Positions 10,185 to 21,486 of a stretch of DNA of 64,000 nt are shown here, one piece after another. The notes beneath the pieces are model-generated. The model searched no databases. It worked only from the letters and a program-made list of their open reading frames with translations, and was not told the origin of the DNA. A program made the translations under genes and the position numbers. The stretch is from contig JAKJHU010000829.1 in assembly GCA_022316685.1 (NCBI GenBank), positions 51,517-115,516 on the forward strand. The letters run 5' to 3'. The number at the start of each line of letters is the position of its first letter. Positions within the stretch are counted from its first letter, which is position 1. Source of the DNA: Progne subis subis (Eukaryota > Chordata > Aves > Passeriformes > Hirundinidae).

Positions 10185-13100
10185 CCAGTCCCCGTTTAAA
10201 AGTCAGTTTTGTATCACCTGGTTCAGATGCAATCGTCCACTCCTTAGGTTCTTCCACAGGTCCTTTGATTCTGCTGGCGTGGATCCACCCTCGTTCCTTG
10301 GTCCGGATCGCAGCCTCGGTCGTCAGCAATACCTGAAAAGGACCTTCCCATTGAGGAGTTAAAGATTGTTCTTTCCAGGTTTTTACTAGCACCCATTCCC
10401 CTGGATGAACATTATGGATTTTAAAGTCTAAAGGTGTGGTTTGAGGGATTATTCCTTTCAACCGTAAGTTTTCAAGAGTTTTTGCAATGGTGTTAATGTA
10501 TCTTTTAACGCTCATTTCCCCTACCTCATAGGTAGCATTTTCATGTTGGGTGGTTAAAAAGGGTAACCCAAACATCATTTCATATGGTGACACTCCCAGG
10601 TCTGACCTGGGTTGTGTTCGGATCCTCAATAAGGCCAAAGGTAGGCATTGTACCCATGACATTTGGGTTTCAACTATTAATTTGGTCAAAGTTCTCTTTC
10701 AAGTCTGGTTCATCCTTTCTACACAACCAGAACTTTGTGGATGCCATGGGGTATGCAGCTCCCATTTTATCCCTAAAGTTTGAATTATTTGTTGTAACAC
10801 TTTTGACGTAAAATGCGTTCCTCTGTCTGAGTCTATTCTATTAACCATTCCGTATCTGGGAATAATCTGTTCTAAAAGGGTTTTACTTACCATGTTGGCT
10901 GAGGCCTTGGTAGTGGGAACTGCTTCTAGCCAATGAGTTAGATGGTCTGTCATTACTAATAAATACTTCCATCTTTGTACTTGAGGAAGTTCAGTAAAAT
11001 GTACTTGGATACTTTGAAATGGTCGAAGAGCTAACTCACAACCTCCTAATGTTGTTTTTCTCACTACCTTTTTGTTTATCCTTTGGCAAGTTATACATTT
11101 TTCAGTTACTTGCTTTGCTACTCCAAAAATCCCGATGCATCCATAGTTCCTTAAAAAATGATCACACAAGGCCTGAGTACCCCAGTGGGTTTTCTGATGC
11201 ATATCTTCTAATATTTTTCTAGCCAGTATTTTATTAAGTAATTGTCTTCCATCAGGAAGTTTCCATTTCCCTGATTCAGCCTGTTCTCCTCCTACCTTAT
11301 TTAATTCTTTTTTCTCTGCTTCACTAAACTTTGGGATATCCAATTTTTCCTCATTTGGAGTTAATATTAACATAACTCTTTCAGCTCCATTTTCTGCTGC
11401 ATCCTTAGCTTCCTGATCTGCTGAATTATTTCCTCTTATTTCTGGGATCACTCCTCTTTGGTGTCCCTTAATGTGTACAATAGCTATTTCTTCAGGTAGT
11501 TTTAATGCCTCTAAAATCTCTAAAATGAGTCCCTCATGTACTAATCCTTTTCCTCTTGAGTTGAGTAATCCTCTTTCTTCCTAAATTTTTCCAAAAGTAT
11601 GTACTACTCCAAAAGCATACCTTGAATCAGTGTATATAGTTCCTTTCTTGTGTGCTAAATATTCCAGTGCCTTTTTTAGAGCATATAATTCACAAGTTTG
11701 AGCTGACCACTTTAAAGGTAATTTTCCTTTTTCAATACTTTGCATGTTTTTTCCATCAACTACTGCATAACCTGACATTCTTTTTCCTTGTAGACATCTG
11801 GAGGAACCATCCACATAAATTATTTCCCCTTCTGAAAGGGCTTGTTCTTCAAGATCCCCTCGAACTTTTGTTTGGTATTGGATAATTTCTAAACAGTTAT
11901 GTATTAGGTTATCTGCTGGTTCTCCATATAAGAATTGAGCTGGATTTAAACTCCTGTTTACTTCTAATGTCAGGTCATCACTGTCTATCAAGATTGCTTC
12001 ATATTTTAACATTCTAGAGTCTGTCAACCATTTCTCAGCTTTCTGATTTAACACATTTCGAACCGCATGAGGTGTGCACACAATTAGTTTACCTCCAAAA
12101 GTAAGTTTACGACTTTCTTCTACCAGGATTGCAGTAGCGGCTATAGCTTGAATACATACTGGCCAGCCGTGGCTCACTGGGTCCAACATCTTTGATAAAT
12201 AAGCTACTGGTCTCTTTACTCCTCCCCACTCCTGGACCAGAACTCCATGAGCTACCCCCTTTTCTACATTTAGGTACAGATGAAAGGGTTTTTCTAGTGA
12301 AGGTAAGCTTAAAGCTGGTATTGAGGCCAGTTTTAACTTCAGTTTTTCTAATTTATCATCATCTTCCTTGGTCCATTTTATATTATCTCCCTCTGTCAAT
12401 TTCTCATACAAAAATTTTACTGCCTGTGTGTACCCCTCAATCCATAATCTACAATATCCCAATAATTCGAGTAGTTTTCTGATTCCCCTCTTTGAAGAGG
12501 GAGGTGGAAGGGATAAAATTCCTGCAATTCTCTCTGGACTGAGCCTTCGACTACCGTTACTTATCAAGCGTCCAAGATATTTTACCTCTGGTTCTACAAA
12601 TTGCAGTTTCCCTTTTGATACCCTTAATCCTTTTTCTCCAAGAAAATTTAAAAGTTTTATTGTAGCTTCTCTAACTTCAACTTCATCTTCCCCAGATAGT
12701 AAAAGATCATCCACATATTGGATAATTTGTATTCTAGGAGGAGTGGAGAAGGCTTGCAGTATTTTTTCTAAAGCTTGCCCAAATAAGTTTGGAGACTCAG
12801 TGAACCCCTGCGGTAATTTCGTCCATCTTAACTGCTGCTTTCTTCCAGTTTTTGGATCCTCCCATTCAAAGGCAAAGATATCTCGGCTCTCCTTGGCTAG
12901 TGGACAGGCCCAAAAAGCATCTTTAAGATCCACTACACTAAACCACTGATGCTGGGGTGGAACTTTACTTAGAAGTGCATAGGGATTGGGTACCACTGGG
13001 TAACGAGACCGAGTTCTTTTGTTAACCTCCCTTAAATCTTGTACTAGTCTATAATTCCCATCAGGATTCTTTACTGGGAGAATAGGGGTATTATGGGGAG

Positions 13101-13683
13101 ACATGCAAGGTTCTAATGTTCCGTCCTTTATTAGTCCTTCTATTACTGGCTTCAAACCTCCCCGTCCTTCTAAAGATATGGGATATTGACGTACACGTAT
13201 GGGACAATCTTCTCTCTCTATTGTAACACTTATAGGGTCAATATTTAATCCTCCCTTATTTCCTTCCCCAGCCCAAACTTCCTTGTTATTTTTTTCTTCA
13301 TCCTCTTGGCCTAATTTTAAAACTTTAGCTGTCATTTTCCCATCTTCTGGTATAACCCCTATTCCTAATTTCACTAGTAAACCTCTTCCTAGTAAGTTGC
13401 TACCTGCCTTTGGGACCAATAAGACATCTCCCACCCAAATTTTAGTTTCCCCTTCAATTACTACATCTTTAATGACTGGAACTGTAAAAGTTTCTCCTTT
13501 TGCCCCTGTTACTTTTGGAGTATCTTTACTCGCACTATAAGCTTTTGGTACATTTAGCAGGCAGGTTCCTTCTGCCCCATTATCTACTACAAATTCCAAT
13601 TCTTCTCCTTGGGGACCCACTTTTAGAGTTATCACAGGTTCTAGATGGTATTTGTCCCCTAAAAAATAGAGCCTTTGACCTCC
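10126..13683 (-). pseudogene. pol: ERV-A pol (protease, RT, RNase H, integrase; broken)
   Basis: It lies in the same frame as gag, after its UAG, through to a stop at 10126. Order: protease (active-site motif reads DNGA near 13580, where DTGA/DSGA is expected), RT with YVDD near 12710, RNase H (YVDGSS and YTDSRYAF near 11810 and 11620), integrase with an H-H-C-C finger (CITC near 11090) and a catalytic core. The first core Asp is His (VHFTELP near 10995). The second (DSDRG) and the Glu (CVERMN) are present. Two in-frame stops occur: TAG at 11581-11583 in RNase H and TGA at 10699-10701 in integrase. No frameshift is needed over the whole 3.5 kb. It is inactive: altered protease, altered integrase and two stops. 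Confidence 0.92.
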
Positions 13684-13686
13684 CTA
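13652..13686 (-). promoter_or_regulatory. ERV-A gag-pol stop-codon readthrough context
   Basis: On the viral strand the gag terminator is TAG GGAGGTCA, with pol continuing in the same frame for more than 600 codons. A UAG with a G-rich start downstream and pol in frame is the gammaretroviral suppression arrangement (not a -1 frameshift). I did not fold the expected downstream pseudoknot. Confidence 0.7.
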
Positions 13687-15787
13687 TTCCTCCTCTATGC
13701 TCATCTCTTTGAAGATTTTCAGATCTATTACCTGCTTAGGACAATTTCTCCTATAATGTCCCTCACCCACACAGTAAAAGCAGACATTCCTGGAATGCTG
13801 CTGAGACTTGGTTTGTATTGGGATTCTATTTTTTTCCTTTCTCCTGTCTCTACTAATTTTATCTCTAAAAGTAGTGCCTGTATGTTTTTGATTTTTTTGG
13901 AAATTGTTTTCTCGCATGGTGACTGCCATAAGTTTTGCTTTCAGTTTAGCTTTCTCTTCATCTCTTCAGACATAAACTTTCTGAGCCTCCTTTAGTAAGT
14001 CATCTAATGATTTATTATGCCAATCCTCAATTTTTTCTGATTTTTTTCTAATATCTGGCCAGGCATTAGTAACAAAGTTAATCCTTAACAAAGCTTTTCC
14101 CACATCAGTTTCAGGGTCTATTCCGGAATATTGTTTCATATTTTTCCTAAGTCTATCCAACCATTCAGTTGGAGATTCTTCTTTTTCTTGCCGTGCCTCA
14201 AAAGCTTTTTTAGCGTTTTGCCCTCGGGGTGCTGCCTCTTTTATTCCCTTTGATTATTAAATTACGATATTCATTCATGTGTTTCCTCCCCTCCTCATTA
14301 TTTTGACCCCACTCAGGAGGCGCAGTTGGCATTTTGTCTTCTCCGGGGGGCCCCTGTGGGTTCTCTTTTTCCCAAACTCTTATTCCAGCTGCTCTGATTA
14401 ATTGCCTTTCTTCCTGAGAAAATATTATTTTCATTATAGACTGCATCTCTTCCCAGGTATAAATATTCGGACCTAAAAATTGGTCTAATTGTTCAGCTGT
14501 GCCAATAGGATCTTCTAAAATTCCTTTGATTTCTTTTTTAAAATTTCTGACCTCAGAAGAAGTCAAAGGGGCATTTACAAACCCTGTTCCACCCCCTCCC
14601 ATTGGGGCTTCTCTTAGTGGGAATAGACTAATTTCTTTATCCTCTGTCGTCTTTTTCCCGTGTTTTGAGAAAGAATCCAGAGAGGGCTGTCTTTTAAGTG
14701 AACTTCTAGTGTTTCGATAAGGCATTTCTAGGGAGAAGTCATTTCTCTGAGCAGTAGCTGTGGTTACCGAGGGAACGGAGCTCAGGGCAGGAAGCGGGGT
14801 GAGGGGAGGGCATAGCGCCGAGGCTTGGTCCTCCAAGGGCGGAGCGTAGGCGGGGTTTGCTGCCCGGACTGGCAGAGGAGGCGGCAGTTCTGGGGGATAC
14901 CAGAGGGGAGCGTGGGCAGCCTGCACGGGGCTAATGGCGGCTGAGTCAGCAGCTCCCGGCAGAGACAAAGCAGCGGCGGCAGCACGCAGCGCAGCTGGCA
15001 CGGGCAGGGCAGCCGGGGATCGGGCAGTGGGGGAAGCGATTGGAGATAGGACGGCTGGGACCGATGGGACCCCCGGCATGGTCGGGGCGGTGGTCTTAGA
15101 CCACGTGTCCGGAGGGACCTCCGGCATGGCCCTTAGGGCGGCCGTGGACCAGGCGGCCGGGGCAGACAAATTCACCGGCGGGGCCGGGGATGGGGTGTAT
15201 GCGGAAACCGGCACAGCTGCCGCGGGCTGCGAGCCCGTGCTCGGGACGGGAACCGGGGCAGGCGGGGCTGAAGTGGGACCCGGGACAGGGGGCTCAACCG
15301 CGAACGGCGGGAGCACGAGCGGGAACGGAGGGGGCAAAGCCTGCAAAGGATCCCACTCTTTTTCCTTCTTTTCTTCTTGTTCCCCTCCCTTTTCTTTCCC
15401 CTTTTTCTTTTCTTGTTTCATCTGGGGGGTTTCTGATACATTAAAGATTTTTATTCTCCTAAAATTTCCTGTCCAACATGTGGCATATTCTCTTTCTTCG
15501 GGATTAAACGGTTCTTTTGAATTTACAAAAACATTTAGAGCCTGACAAATCCAGTTCTCAAAAGAGCCATATCTGGGCCAATAAACGTGGTCAGATCTTA
15601 TTTCCTTCTCTGCCCATTCTATCATGCAAAATTGTATCATCTTTATCTTTTCCTTTCTTCTTGTACAAGGGTTTTTATCCCAGTTAGCTAACATAATGCC
15701 GAGAGGGCTATCTTGAGGTATTTCTGTTGGTAATTTTTTACACCCTTTTTTCTTCCTTGTATCCAACTTATTGTTTTTCTGTCCCAT
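13684..15787 (-). pseudogene. gag: ERV-A gag (matrix, proline-rich region, capsid, nucleocapsid; broken)
   Basis: Starts at 15787 with MGQKNNKL; the Gly after Met suits myristoylation. A gamma-type matrix block (SPLGIMLANW, then MIEWAEKEI) is followed by about 190 residues rich in Pro and Ala (15370 down to 14760). That stretch is far more GC-rich than the rest of the provirus. Capsid starts around FPLREAP (14620), and nucleocapsid has one CCHC knuckle (CFYCVGEGHYRRNC near 13780). The long frame stops at 14210 after a one-base shift. Capsid continues at 14160, meets an in-frame TGA at 13966-13968, and ends at the natural TAG (13684-13686). Confidence 0.92.
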
Positions 15788-16179
15788 TTTTCAAGATTTT
15801 ATCTATTCGTCCCCCACCTCTGTTTTTTCACTTTCTCTTACAACCTAAAGACCACTTACTTCTATCTATGCACACACACAAAAAATCCCTTCTATCCCAC
15901 ACAACTATTCAATACAATACACCTCCCTCCAAGGAGATATAACAATCAACATTACATGTGCTTTCTTCCATCTACTCTTACTTCATTTCTCCTTCACTTT
16001 TACACACTCTCTCACACCCTTAGGACATGAAGCCGATCCCTGTCGCTAGAGAATCGCGGCTCTGTGTGGCCCCCCCTCGGCTTGGGTTTGGTCTCTGGGT
16101 TCCAGTATAGCTGGGCCTCTGAGGAGGGCCCAGAATCTGGTTGCCTCTGGTGCCAGTCCACCTATGAGGCTATTTTGCG

Positions 16180-16380
16180 TGTCACTTACACTTTTACTAC
16201 CACCCTCCCCCTCCACACGCCCGGAGGAAAAGGGCTGAATCTCAGGTCACACACACATTCTGCCATAGCCCCCACCCACCCGGGGGAACAATGGCCTGTT
16301 TGCAGGTCACTTACACCTCTTGCCACAGTCCCACCTGCCCGGAAAGCTGAGGCAGATTTTGTGTGTGACTCACTCTCACA
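16180..16380 (-). repeat. Tandem array 1 in the ERV-A leader (about 60-bp units)
   Basis: Three diverged units, each beginning with a CACTTACAC- or CACACACAC-like block. Each goes on through a C-rich core (CCACCCTCCCCCTCCACACG, CCCCCACCCACCCGGGGGAA, CCCACCTGCCCGGAAAG) to a TGAATCTCAGGT- or TTTGCAGGT-like end. Confidence 0.65.
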
Positions 16381-16439
16381 CAACAAAACAACAATAAGGT
16401 ACCTTTTACTTTCAAATCACCTATTACAATTTTAGGTGT

Positions 16440-16735
16440 TACTGGCTAGTCCAGTGCTCTTGGATATCCCCTCAATCCAGCTGTGTTGTCCAACCCCAGA
16501 TGCTCTTGGGCATAACCTCAATCCAGCAGAACCCTGGGTGCTCTTGGAACATCAATCCCTCAACCCAGCAGGTTTCAGTCCTGGATGTTCTTGGGCACTT
16601 ACCCCTCAATCCAGCAGACTTTTTGCTTAACCCTGGGTGCTCTTGGGATATTAATCCCTCAACCCAGCAAAAGTTTTAGTCCTGGATGCTCTTGGGCAAT
16701 TACCCCTTAATCCAGCAGACTTTTTGCTTCCTAGG
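16440..16735 (-). repeat. Tandem array 2 in the ERV-A leader (about 97-bp higher-order unit)
   Basis: Repeats of the pattern CTGGATGCTCTTGGGCA ... CCCTCAATCCAGCAG. Two near-identical units of about 97 bp (ending AGCAGACTTTTTGCTT) each contain two diverged half-units. Two further half-units precede them on the + strand. Confidence 0.75.
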
Positions 16736-16946
16736 GGTCTCACCCCTTCTCTAAAACAGTCCCAGTTTCCCTGGGGGGATTCTTTCACTCTTCTTATCAC
16801 TCGCTTCGTCTCTTTACTGGCTGTTTTTCTCGCAAAAGAACGGAAACGCAGTGTAGGAGACTCCACACTCGCTTAGCAGATCTGGGATAACCAGCTGCCT
16901 CTCATTCACACACGTTCATCCCCCCCTTAACCGCCCCGTCCAAACC

Positions 16947-16962
16947 AATACTTACCTGTCCT
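16947..16962 (-). promoter_or_regulatory. ERV-A leader splice donor
   Basis: The viral strand reads GGACAG/GTAAGTATTGG with the cut after 16956, a near-perfect U1 match. It lies between primer site and gag, where the donor for spliced env RNA is expected. Confidence 0.7.
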
Positions 16963-17186
16963 TTGTCCTTGAGTCTTTGTCTTCATGTACACTTTACTCT
17001 TAGGGGCTAATTACCGCAGTTTTAGGGAATCTTTTCCCTTTTCTTTGTTTTATTGCCTCCTTTTGTCCATTGATCGTAACCTGCATCTGTCGGTTACAGC
17101 AGGGGAACACAGAGCAAGGCTGCCAACTGGGCAGGGTGTGCCGTCCTCACCCTGATTCCACTGGGGCACCAGCAGTGAGGTGTTCT

Positions 17187-17204
17187 AACCATCCTCTGCT
17201 ACCA
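17187..17204 (-). promoter_or_regulatory. ERV-A primer binding site, initiator Met tRNA
   Basis: The viral strand reads TGGTAGCAGAGGATGGTT four bases after the 5' LTR. That is the complement of the last 18 bases of eukaryotic initiator tRNA-Met, including CCA, with no mismatch to the sequence I know. Gammaretroviruses more often use Pro or Gln tRNAs. Confidence 0.8.
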
Positions 17205-17208
17205 TAAT

Positions 17209-17756
17209 TGTGAAAAACGCCAATCACTTGTTTTAAATTTTTGAAAGTTTAATAGTAAATAAAATGGTTATCAAAATAGAATTAGAGTAAAAAATTGAGC
17301 AATTAGGGTTAGGACAATACGAGACAATAAAAACAAAGTTACAGACGTCTGGGTGCCTCCCCGAGCAAAAAGCTCCGGAGAAGGACCCTGTTAACAAAGG
17401 ATTATCTCTAAAAAGCAATAGCCTGTTGAATATTCATACATTTCATACATGATGCATAAATTCCATTCAAACAAAGAATTCTCTCTGGTTAGTGTCACTT
17501 TTTTTCCTTTAATCTCTATGGCGTCTTCAGGGCTGAGCAAGGCAGGAGAAGTTGGTCTCTTCTGATAAGGAAGTAGTAAATTCTTTTTTCTCTGAAAGTT
17601 TTACGTTTTCCTGTGGTTGGTACATAAAAACTACATTTTAACTGCAAAACTACATTTACCATACTATCAAAAAATTAATACAACATTAACAATCAATACA
17701 ACATAATACATATAGTAAATATCTTGTGTAGAACCATATAATATGCACTTTTCACA
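17209..17756 (-). repeat. ERV-A 5' LTR
   Basis: 548 bp, TGTGAAAAACGCC to CTTTTCACA, partner of 7098-7658. It is followed by ATTG, the second copy of the target duplication. Confidence 0.92.
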
Positions 17757-17760
17757 ATTG

Positions 17761-18315
17761 TCAACAAGTTCCACCAATTCAAAGATTCTTGCAAGATCCC
17801 ACAGTGCTGAGAAGTTGATCTTGTCTAGGTTCCACATCAGGGAATTGCTCATCATGCTTCCACTGCTGGCCAGACGGCCCCGCTGCCATCGTGCAGACAG
17901 TGGCAGCTGCCGCGGTGCTATTTAATGCCTCTCTTCATATGGGGCACCAGGAAGGGGAAGCTGCTACTATCAACCCTGCCCTTTTCACCCGCAGTGCGGT
18001 TGGCAAGGGCCAGCCAGGCAGGCAAGGTTCACTGCGGGCCACACTGGGGATGGGGCCGGACACAGCAGCAGCCGTGACGCCTCCCCGTCCCTGGTGAAAA
18101 ACTGCGCATGTGCTGTTCTGATTTTCTTCTTAAATATGTCATCACAGAGGTGTTACCGACCTCTCTGATTGGGCCAGCAGCATGTCCATCTTCAGAGCCA
18201 TCAGAGATTGGCTCTGTTGGACATGGTGGGAGCTTCTAGCAGCTTCTCACAGAAGCTACGCCTGTGGTCCCACCCCTGCCAACACCAAAAAACCAGGCCA
18301 TGCCAAATCAACACA
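17761..18315 (-). mobile_element. Solo LTR (class III type), right half, TSD CTTGT
   Basis: The remainder of the LTR split by ERV-A. Text such as CTTCTAGCAGCTTCTCACAGAAG near 18235 and the end GCCATGCCAAATCAACACA match the family. The second CTTGT follows at 18316-18320. Both halves together make an LTR of about 1.4 kb. Confidence 0.8.
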
Positions 18316-18320
18316 CTTGT

Positions 18321-18873
18321 ATATCACATGTTCCATGTTATTGTATAGTTAAGTATATGTCTAGAATGTCCAGAACCTTGGATGCTTGCTTCTTATGGGA
18401 ACTTTCTCATAAACTAAAATCTAAATAGTTACATAGGACATTCCTATTATCTGTTTAATAAGATCAAAATGGGAACATGCTCACATATGACTCAACTGCT
18501 TCTTAAGAGGAGCATTTTCAGAGTGGAATTGTTGATGTTTCTAAAGTTAAAACAAAGCTTTACAATCTGCAATTTCAGACTTGAGCAACAGTTCACATGC
18601 ATTGCTTTCTGCATTGAGGTTTCTCTAGTTTTCTTCTGGCTACAAGGCTACTTCAGAAGGACAAAGGTTCCAAGTTCTTATCAGTAAGAGCTGTGACAGA
18701 ATTAATTTTCAGTTGTGTTGAAAATGGCAGGTAGAATTTTCAGCCTGTCAGGGTGATGATTTTAACATGTGACCACCCTAAACAGGACTCCTATTTGTAT
18801 CTTTGTCCTTTTTATCCTTTATAAAAGTTTTTGTGACTTAAATGATGAAGAGTTTTGAATAGAACAGAACAGA
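18321..18873. other. Probable unique intron sequence
   Basis: About 550 bp of AT-rich DNA with no exon, ORF of note or repeat that I recognise. Confidence 0.45.
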
Positions 18874-19140
18874 ACAGAATAGACTAGAATAGAATAGAAT
18901 ATTTCAGTTGCAAGGGACTTACAACAATCATCTAGTCCAACTGCCTGACTACTTCAGGGCTGAACAAAAGTTAAAGCGTATTATTAAAGACATTGTTCAA
19001 ATGCCTCTTGAACAGTGACAGGCTTGGGACACTGACCACCTCTGTAGGAAGACTGTTCCAGTGTTTGACTACCCTCTCAGTAAAGAAATGCTTCCAAATA
19101 TCAAGTCTGAACTTCCTCTGCTTCAGCTACTTAGTTTAAG
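18874..19140 (-). mobile_element. CR1 3'-end fragment
   Basis: A short pentamer-like run (AGAATAGAAC/AGAATAGAAT, 18857-18900) leads into GTTGCAAGGGACTTACAAC and ATCATCTAGTCCAACTGCC, the reverse complement of a CR1 3' end. The run is the usual 3' microsatellite of the element. Confidence 0.75.
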
Positions 19141-19570
19141 TAGCCTTCTCAGACCTTCTGAGCTTATGAGAAGTTTGTTACACATTAAAATTATTTAAAT
19201 TACTTTGTCTTCAAACAAATGAATCACCCTTCTTTAGGTGATTAAACCTTTATTTTTGAGCTACTTGATTCCTGGGAAGACCAGTCCTTTGGAAAAGGAA
19301 ATATTGTGTTTCTATTTAGTGTAAATGAGCTTTAGATGTTAGTGGCATAGTTTTTAAACCAAATTCCACAAAAAAATTGGTAGTTGTGCTGTAATATCTG
19401 CTTTATGAATTTTATGTGTTGCCAATGTTCTACATTTCCTTGCTACAATTATTCTGATGTTACTTTTTTTCTTTTGTGTGACCTAGCAAAACTGTATATT
19501 GAGACTCAGAAATCAGGCACTTACAAAAAAGTGACCCTAAAGAATTATTTTGTATTTGATAATTTTGTAG

Positions 19571-19692
19571 GTACAAGCCTGTGCAGAAAGTGGATGGAGT
19601 TCCAGATGGTTTCACAGGAAGTGGTCAACAGACAGGCACATCTGCTGAACAAACTATAATTGCCCAAAGTCAACATCATCAACAGTTTTTAG
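19571..19692 (+). CDS. RFX3: RFX3 exon A (linker after the DNA-binding domain)
   Basis: RFX3 is a winged-helix X-box transcription factor of the nucleus that drives ciliary and some endocrine genes. This exon follows an AG acceptor (AATTTTGTAG) and ends at a GT donor (GTATGA). It encodes 40 full codons, YKPVQKVDGV at the start and QSQHHQQFL at the end, with one base left over at each side. The last base plus the first two of the next exon make an Asp codon, so the two exons join in frame. The text matches the RFX3 segment just C-terminal of the DNA-binding domain, as I remember it. I did not find the exons before it in 1-19570, so they should lie upstream of the window. Confidence 0.88.
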
Positions 19693-20099
19693 GTATGAAA
19701 AGATGTTATACTGTTGTCTCACTGATAACAGAACAAAAAGATACTTGTAGGAGCTATATGTTCTGTATTGCAAGACTTCAGCAGTATTTAATATTCATCA
19801 TGCAGATATAAAACAAAAAGATGTGCAAAATCTATTTGCACAGTAGATTTAAAATATATTGCAATGCAAGTCTGGTGAAGACTGAGGCAAACTGCTCTGG
19901 CAGATGTGCTCTGGAGTCAAGGATCATGCCGAGGGACTGTGGAGAGAGTTCCTGAAGTGGCAAGACCTCAAAATTAGCACCGAAAGGTGCCTCAGCACCC
20001 CACCTTCCCTTCCCAGCAGGAAGCGCTGAAGCTCTGACCCAGAGGCAGCTCTGACTCAGTGTGAGTGAGGTCAGGAGTGATGAGGTCCACTCCCCACCC

Positions 20100-20747
20100 T
20101 GTAACACCCCGGACACTTAATGTACGGGGCTAAACTGAGGTTCCTTTACTCTGGGTAGACGCAAAGGAGAAATACCGACGAGATATTCTCAAGAGGTAAA
20201 AATCTCACAAAGGGTTACTGGCAAAAAATAGAAAATCAAAGAACTTTGGCAAAAGATTTAGTACAACATAAAACACTTATCACAACATTGACTTAGCCCA
20301 TTCAACTTAGCAACCTTTAAACCCATTTGATGTTACGTTCCATGAAAAGAAAGTTAGAAGAAGAAGAAAGGGAGAAAGACAGGAAAGATATAGCAAGTCA
20401 TATAGCTACCAACTCATGGGTTCCAGAGATGTAACAGATAGGAAACTCCAAGATGAAGGTAAGGTTAAAGAACAACATGCTTGCCTTGTGGTCAGCCTTC
20501 TTAAACCCATGGGCCTTCGTGGGCCTTCCTCCCAGCTGGGACTTCTGGTTGCTCAGCCACTCAGGGGCTGGGTTAGGCAACACTGAGGGGCTGCCTCCAG
20601 TGTGCTATGATTGACAGAGACTGTGGGGCTAGGGGGTATGAGGGGCAGGGCACCACCTCACCAGAGCAAGGCCGGACCTTCCCCCTACTAAACATATTCC
20701 AAGCATTCCAAAATGTCTCCAGACATTGATCTTTCTAGTCTCTGACA
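20100..20747. mobile_element. Solo LTR in CR1, TSD CACCC/TACCC
   Basis: 648 bp starting TGTAACACCCCGGACAC and ending AGTCTCTGACA, i.e. TG...CA. The flanks CACCC (20095-20099) and TACCC (20748-20752) form a 5-bp duplication with one mismatch. I found no clear TATA or poly(A) signal, so the strand is open. Confidence 0.6.
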
Positions 20748-21365
20748 TACCCCTACAAAAGCAGCTCCTAGGGCACAGAGTAGGTGAACAGGGAGGGGTG
20801 TGGCAGTTCAGAAAGGTAGAAGGCAGTCACCCACCAGCTCAAGAAGAGAGCTCAGTTGGTGGTCATTACCTTTTCAGAAGGAGCTCAGCTATGGTATCCA
20901 CTTGGCGGGGAGCTATGTCCTCTGGACTTACCAGAAAGGATGTGGTGACACAGACAGAGCAGCCATGAAAACATGCAGCCATCTAGGTCTTGGGCTACAG
21001 GGAATGCCAGAGCCTGACACTGGTATTGGATGGCAGTAGACACAACAGCTGTGTGAGGTGTGAAGTGGATGATCTGCTCGGCCCAGGGGCAGAGCTAAGA
21101 GAGGCGGTAGAAAAGTTAAGAAGTAGCAGGGACTCTGAATGGTTGAGCCAGTCTTTACCATTCCTGAGGCAATTGCACCAGCTGGCCACACCACAAAAAA
21201 AGGATCCCTTACACTCTCACCACCAGGCAGAAGGAGGGGACCTAAGAGATGGGAGGGAATGGAAACAGGTCTCTACTCAAGGCAGCAGGCAAATCCCCTC
21301 CTGGCCTACCTTACCTTCCCAGCTGCAATACAGTAAGTATGAGGCTCTAGAACTTGAAGACCAGG

Positions 21366-21486
21366 CACAGAATCATCAATGTTGGAAGAGACCTCCATGA
21401 TCATCTAGTCCAACCATCAACCCAGCACCCCCATAATCACCCTTAAACCATATCCTCAAGTGCCACATTCAGATGCCTCTTGAACA
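21366..21486 (-). mobile_element. CR1 3'-end fragment inside the plus-strand CR1
   Basis: CAGAATCATCAATGTTGGAA followed by GAGACCTCCATGATCATC and TAGTCCAACCATCAACCC is a reversed CR1 3' end, sitting within the plus-strand element. Confidence 0.75.

Larger units (their letters stand above)
15788..17186 (-). other. ERV-A long 5' leader
   Basis: 1.4 kb between the primer site and the gag start, long for a gammaretrovirus. It holds a strong splice donor (after 16956), two tandem arrays (16180-16380, 16440-16735) and C/T-rich text before gag. I see no protein in it. Confidence 0.75.
7098..17756 (-). mobile_element. Provirus ERV-A: gammaretrovirus-like, nearly full length
   Basis: A 10.7-kb provirus in minus orientation: 5' LTR (17209-17756), initiator-Met tRNA primer site, long leader with two tandem arrays, gag, pol, an unassigned ORF, env, polypurine tract, 3' LTR (7098-7658). 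The flanks carry ATTG at 7094-7097 and 17757-17760, a 4-bp TSD as in gammaretroviruses. Gag ends in UAG with pol in the same frame, and env has a CWVC motif and a Cys-Cys motif in TM, both gamma-type. The two LTRs differ at roughly 20 positions by eye plus some indels, so the insertion is not recent. All three main genes are broken. Confidence 0.93.

Noticed and set aside
14934..15545. 203-codon plus-strand ORF, Gly/Ala-rich
   Set aside because: It is the antisense shadow of the GC-rich Pro/Ala part of ERV-A gag; no independent support.
17155..17175. Second primer-site-like TGGTGCCCCAGTGGAATC in the ERV-A leader
   Set aside because: It is about 30 bases from the LTR and matches no tRNA 3' end I know; the adjacent initiator-Met match is perfect.
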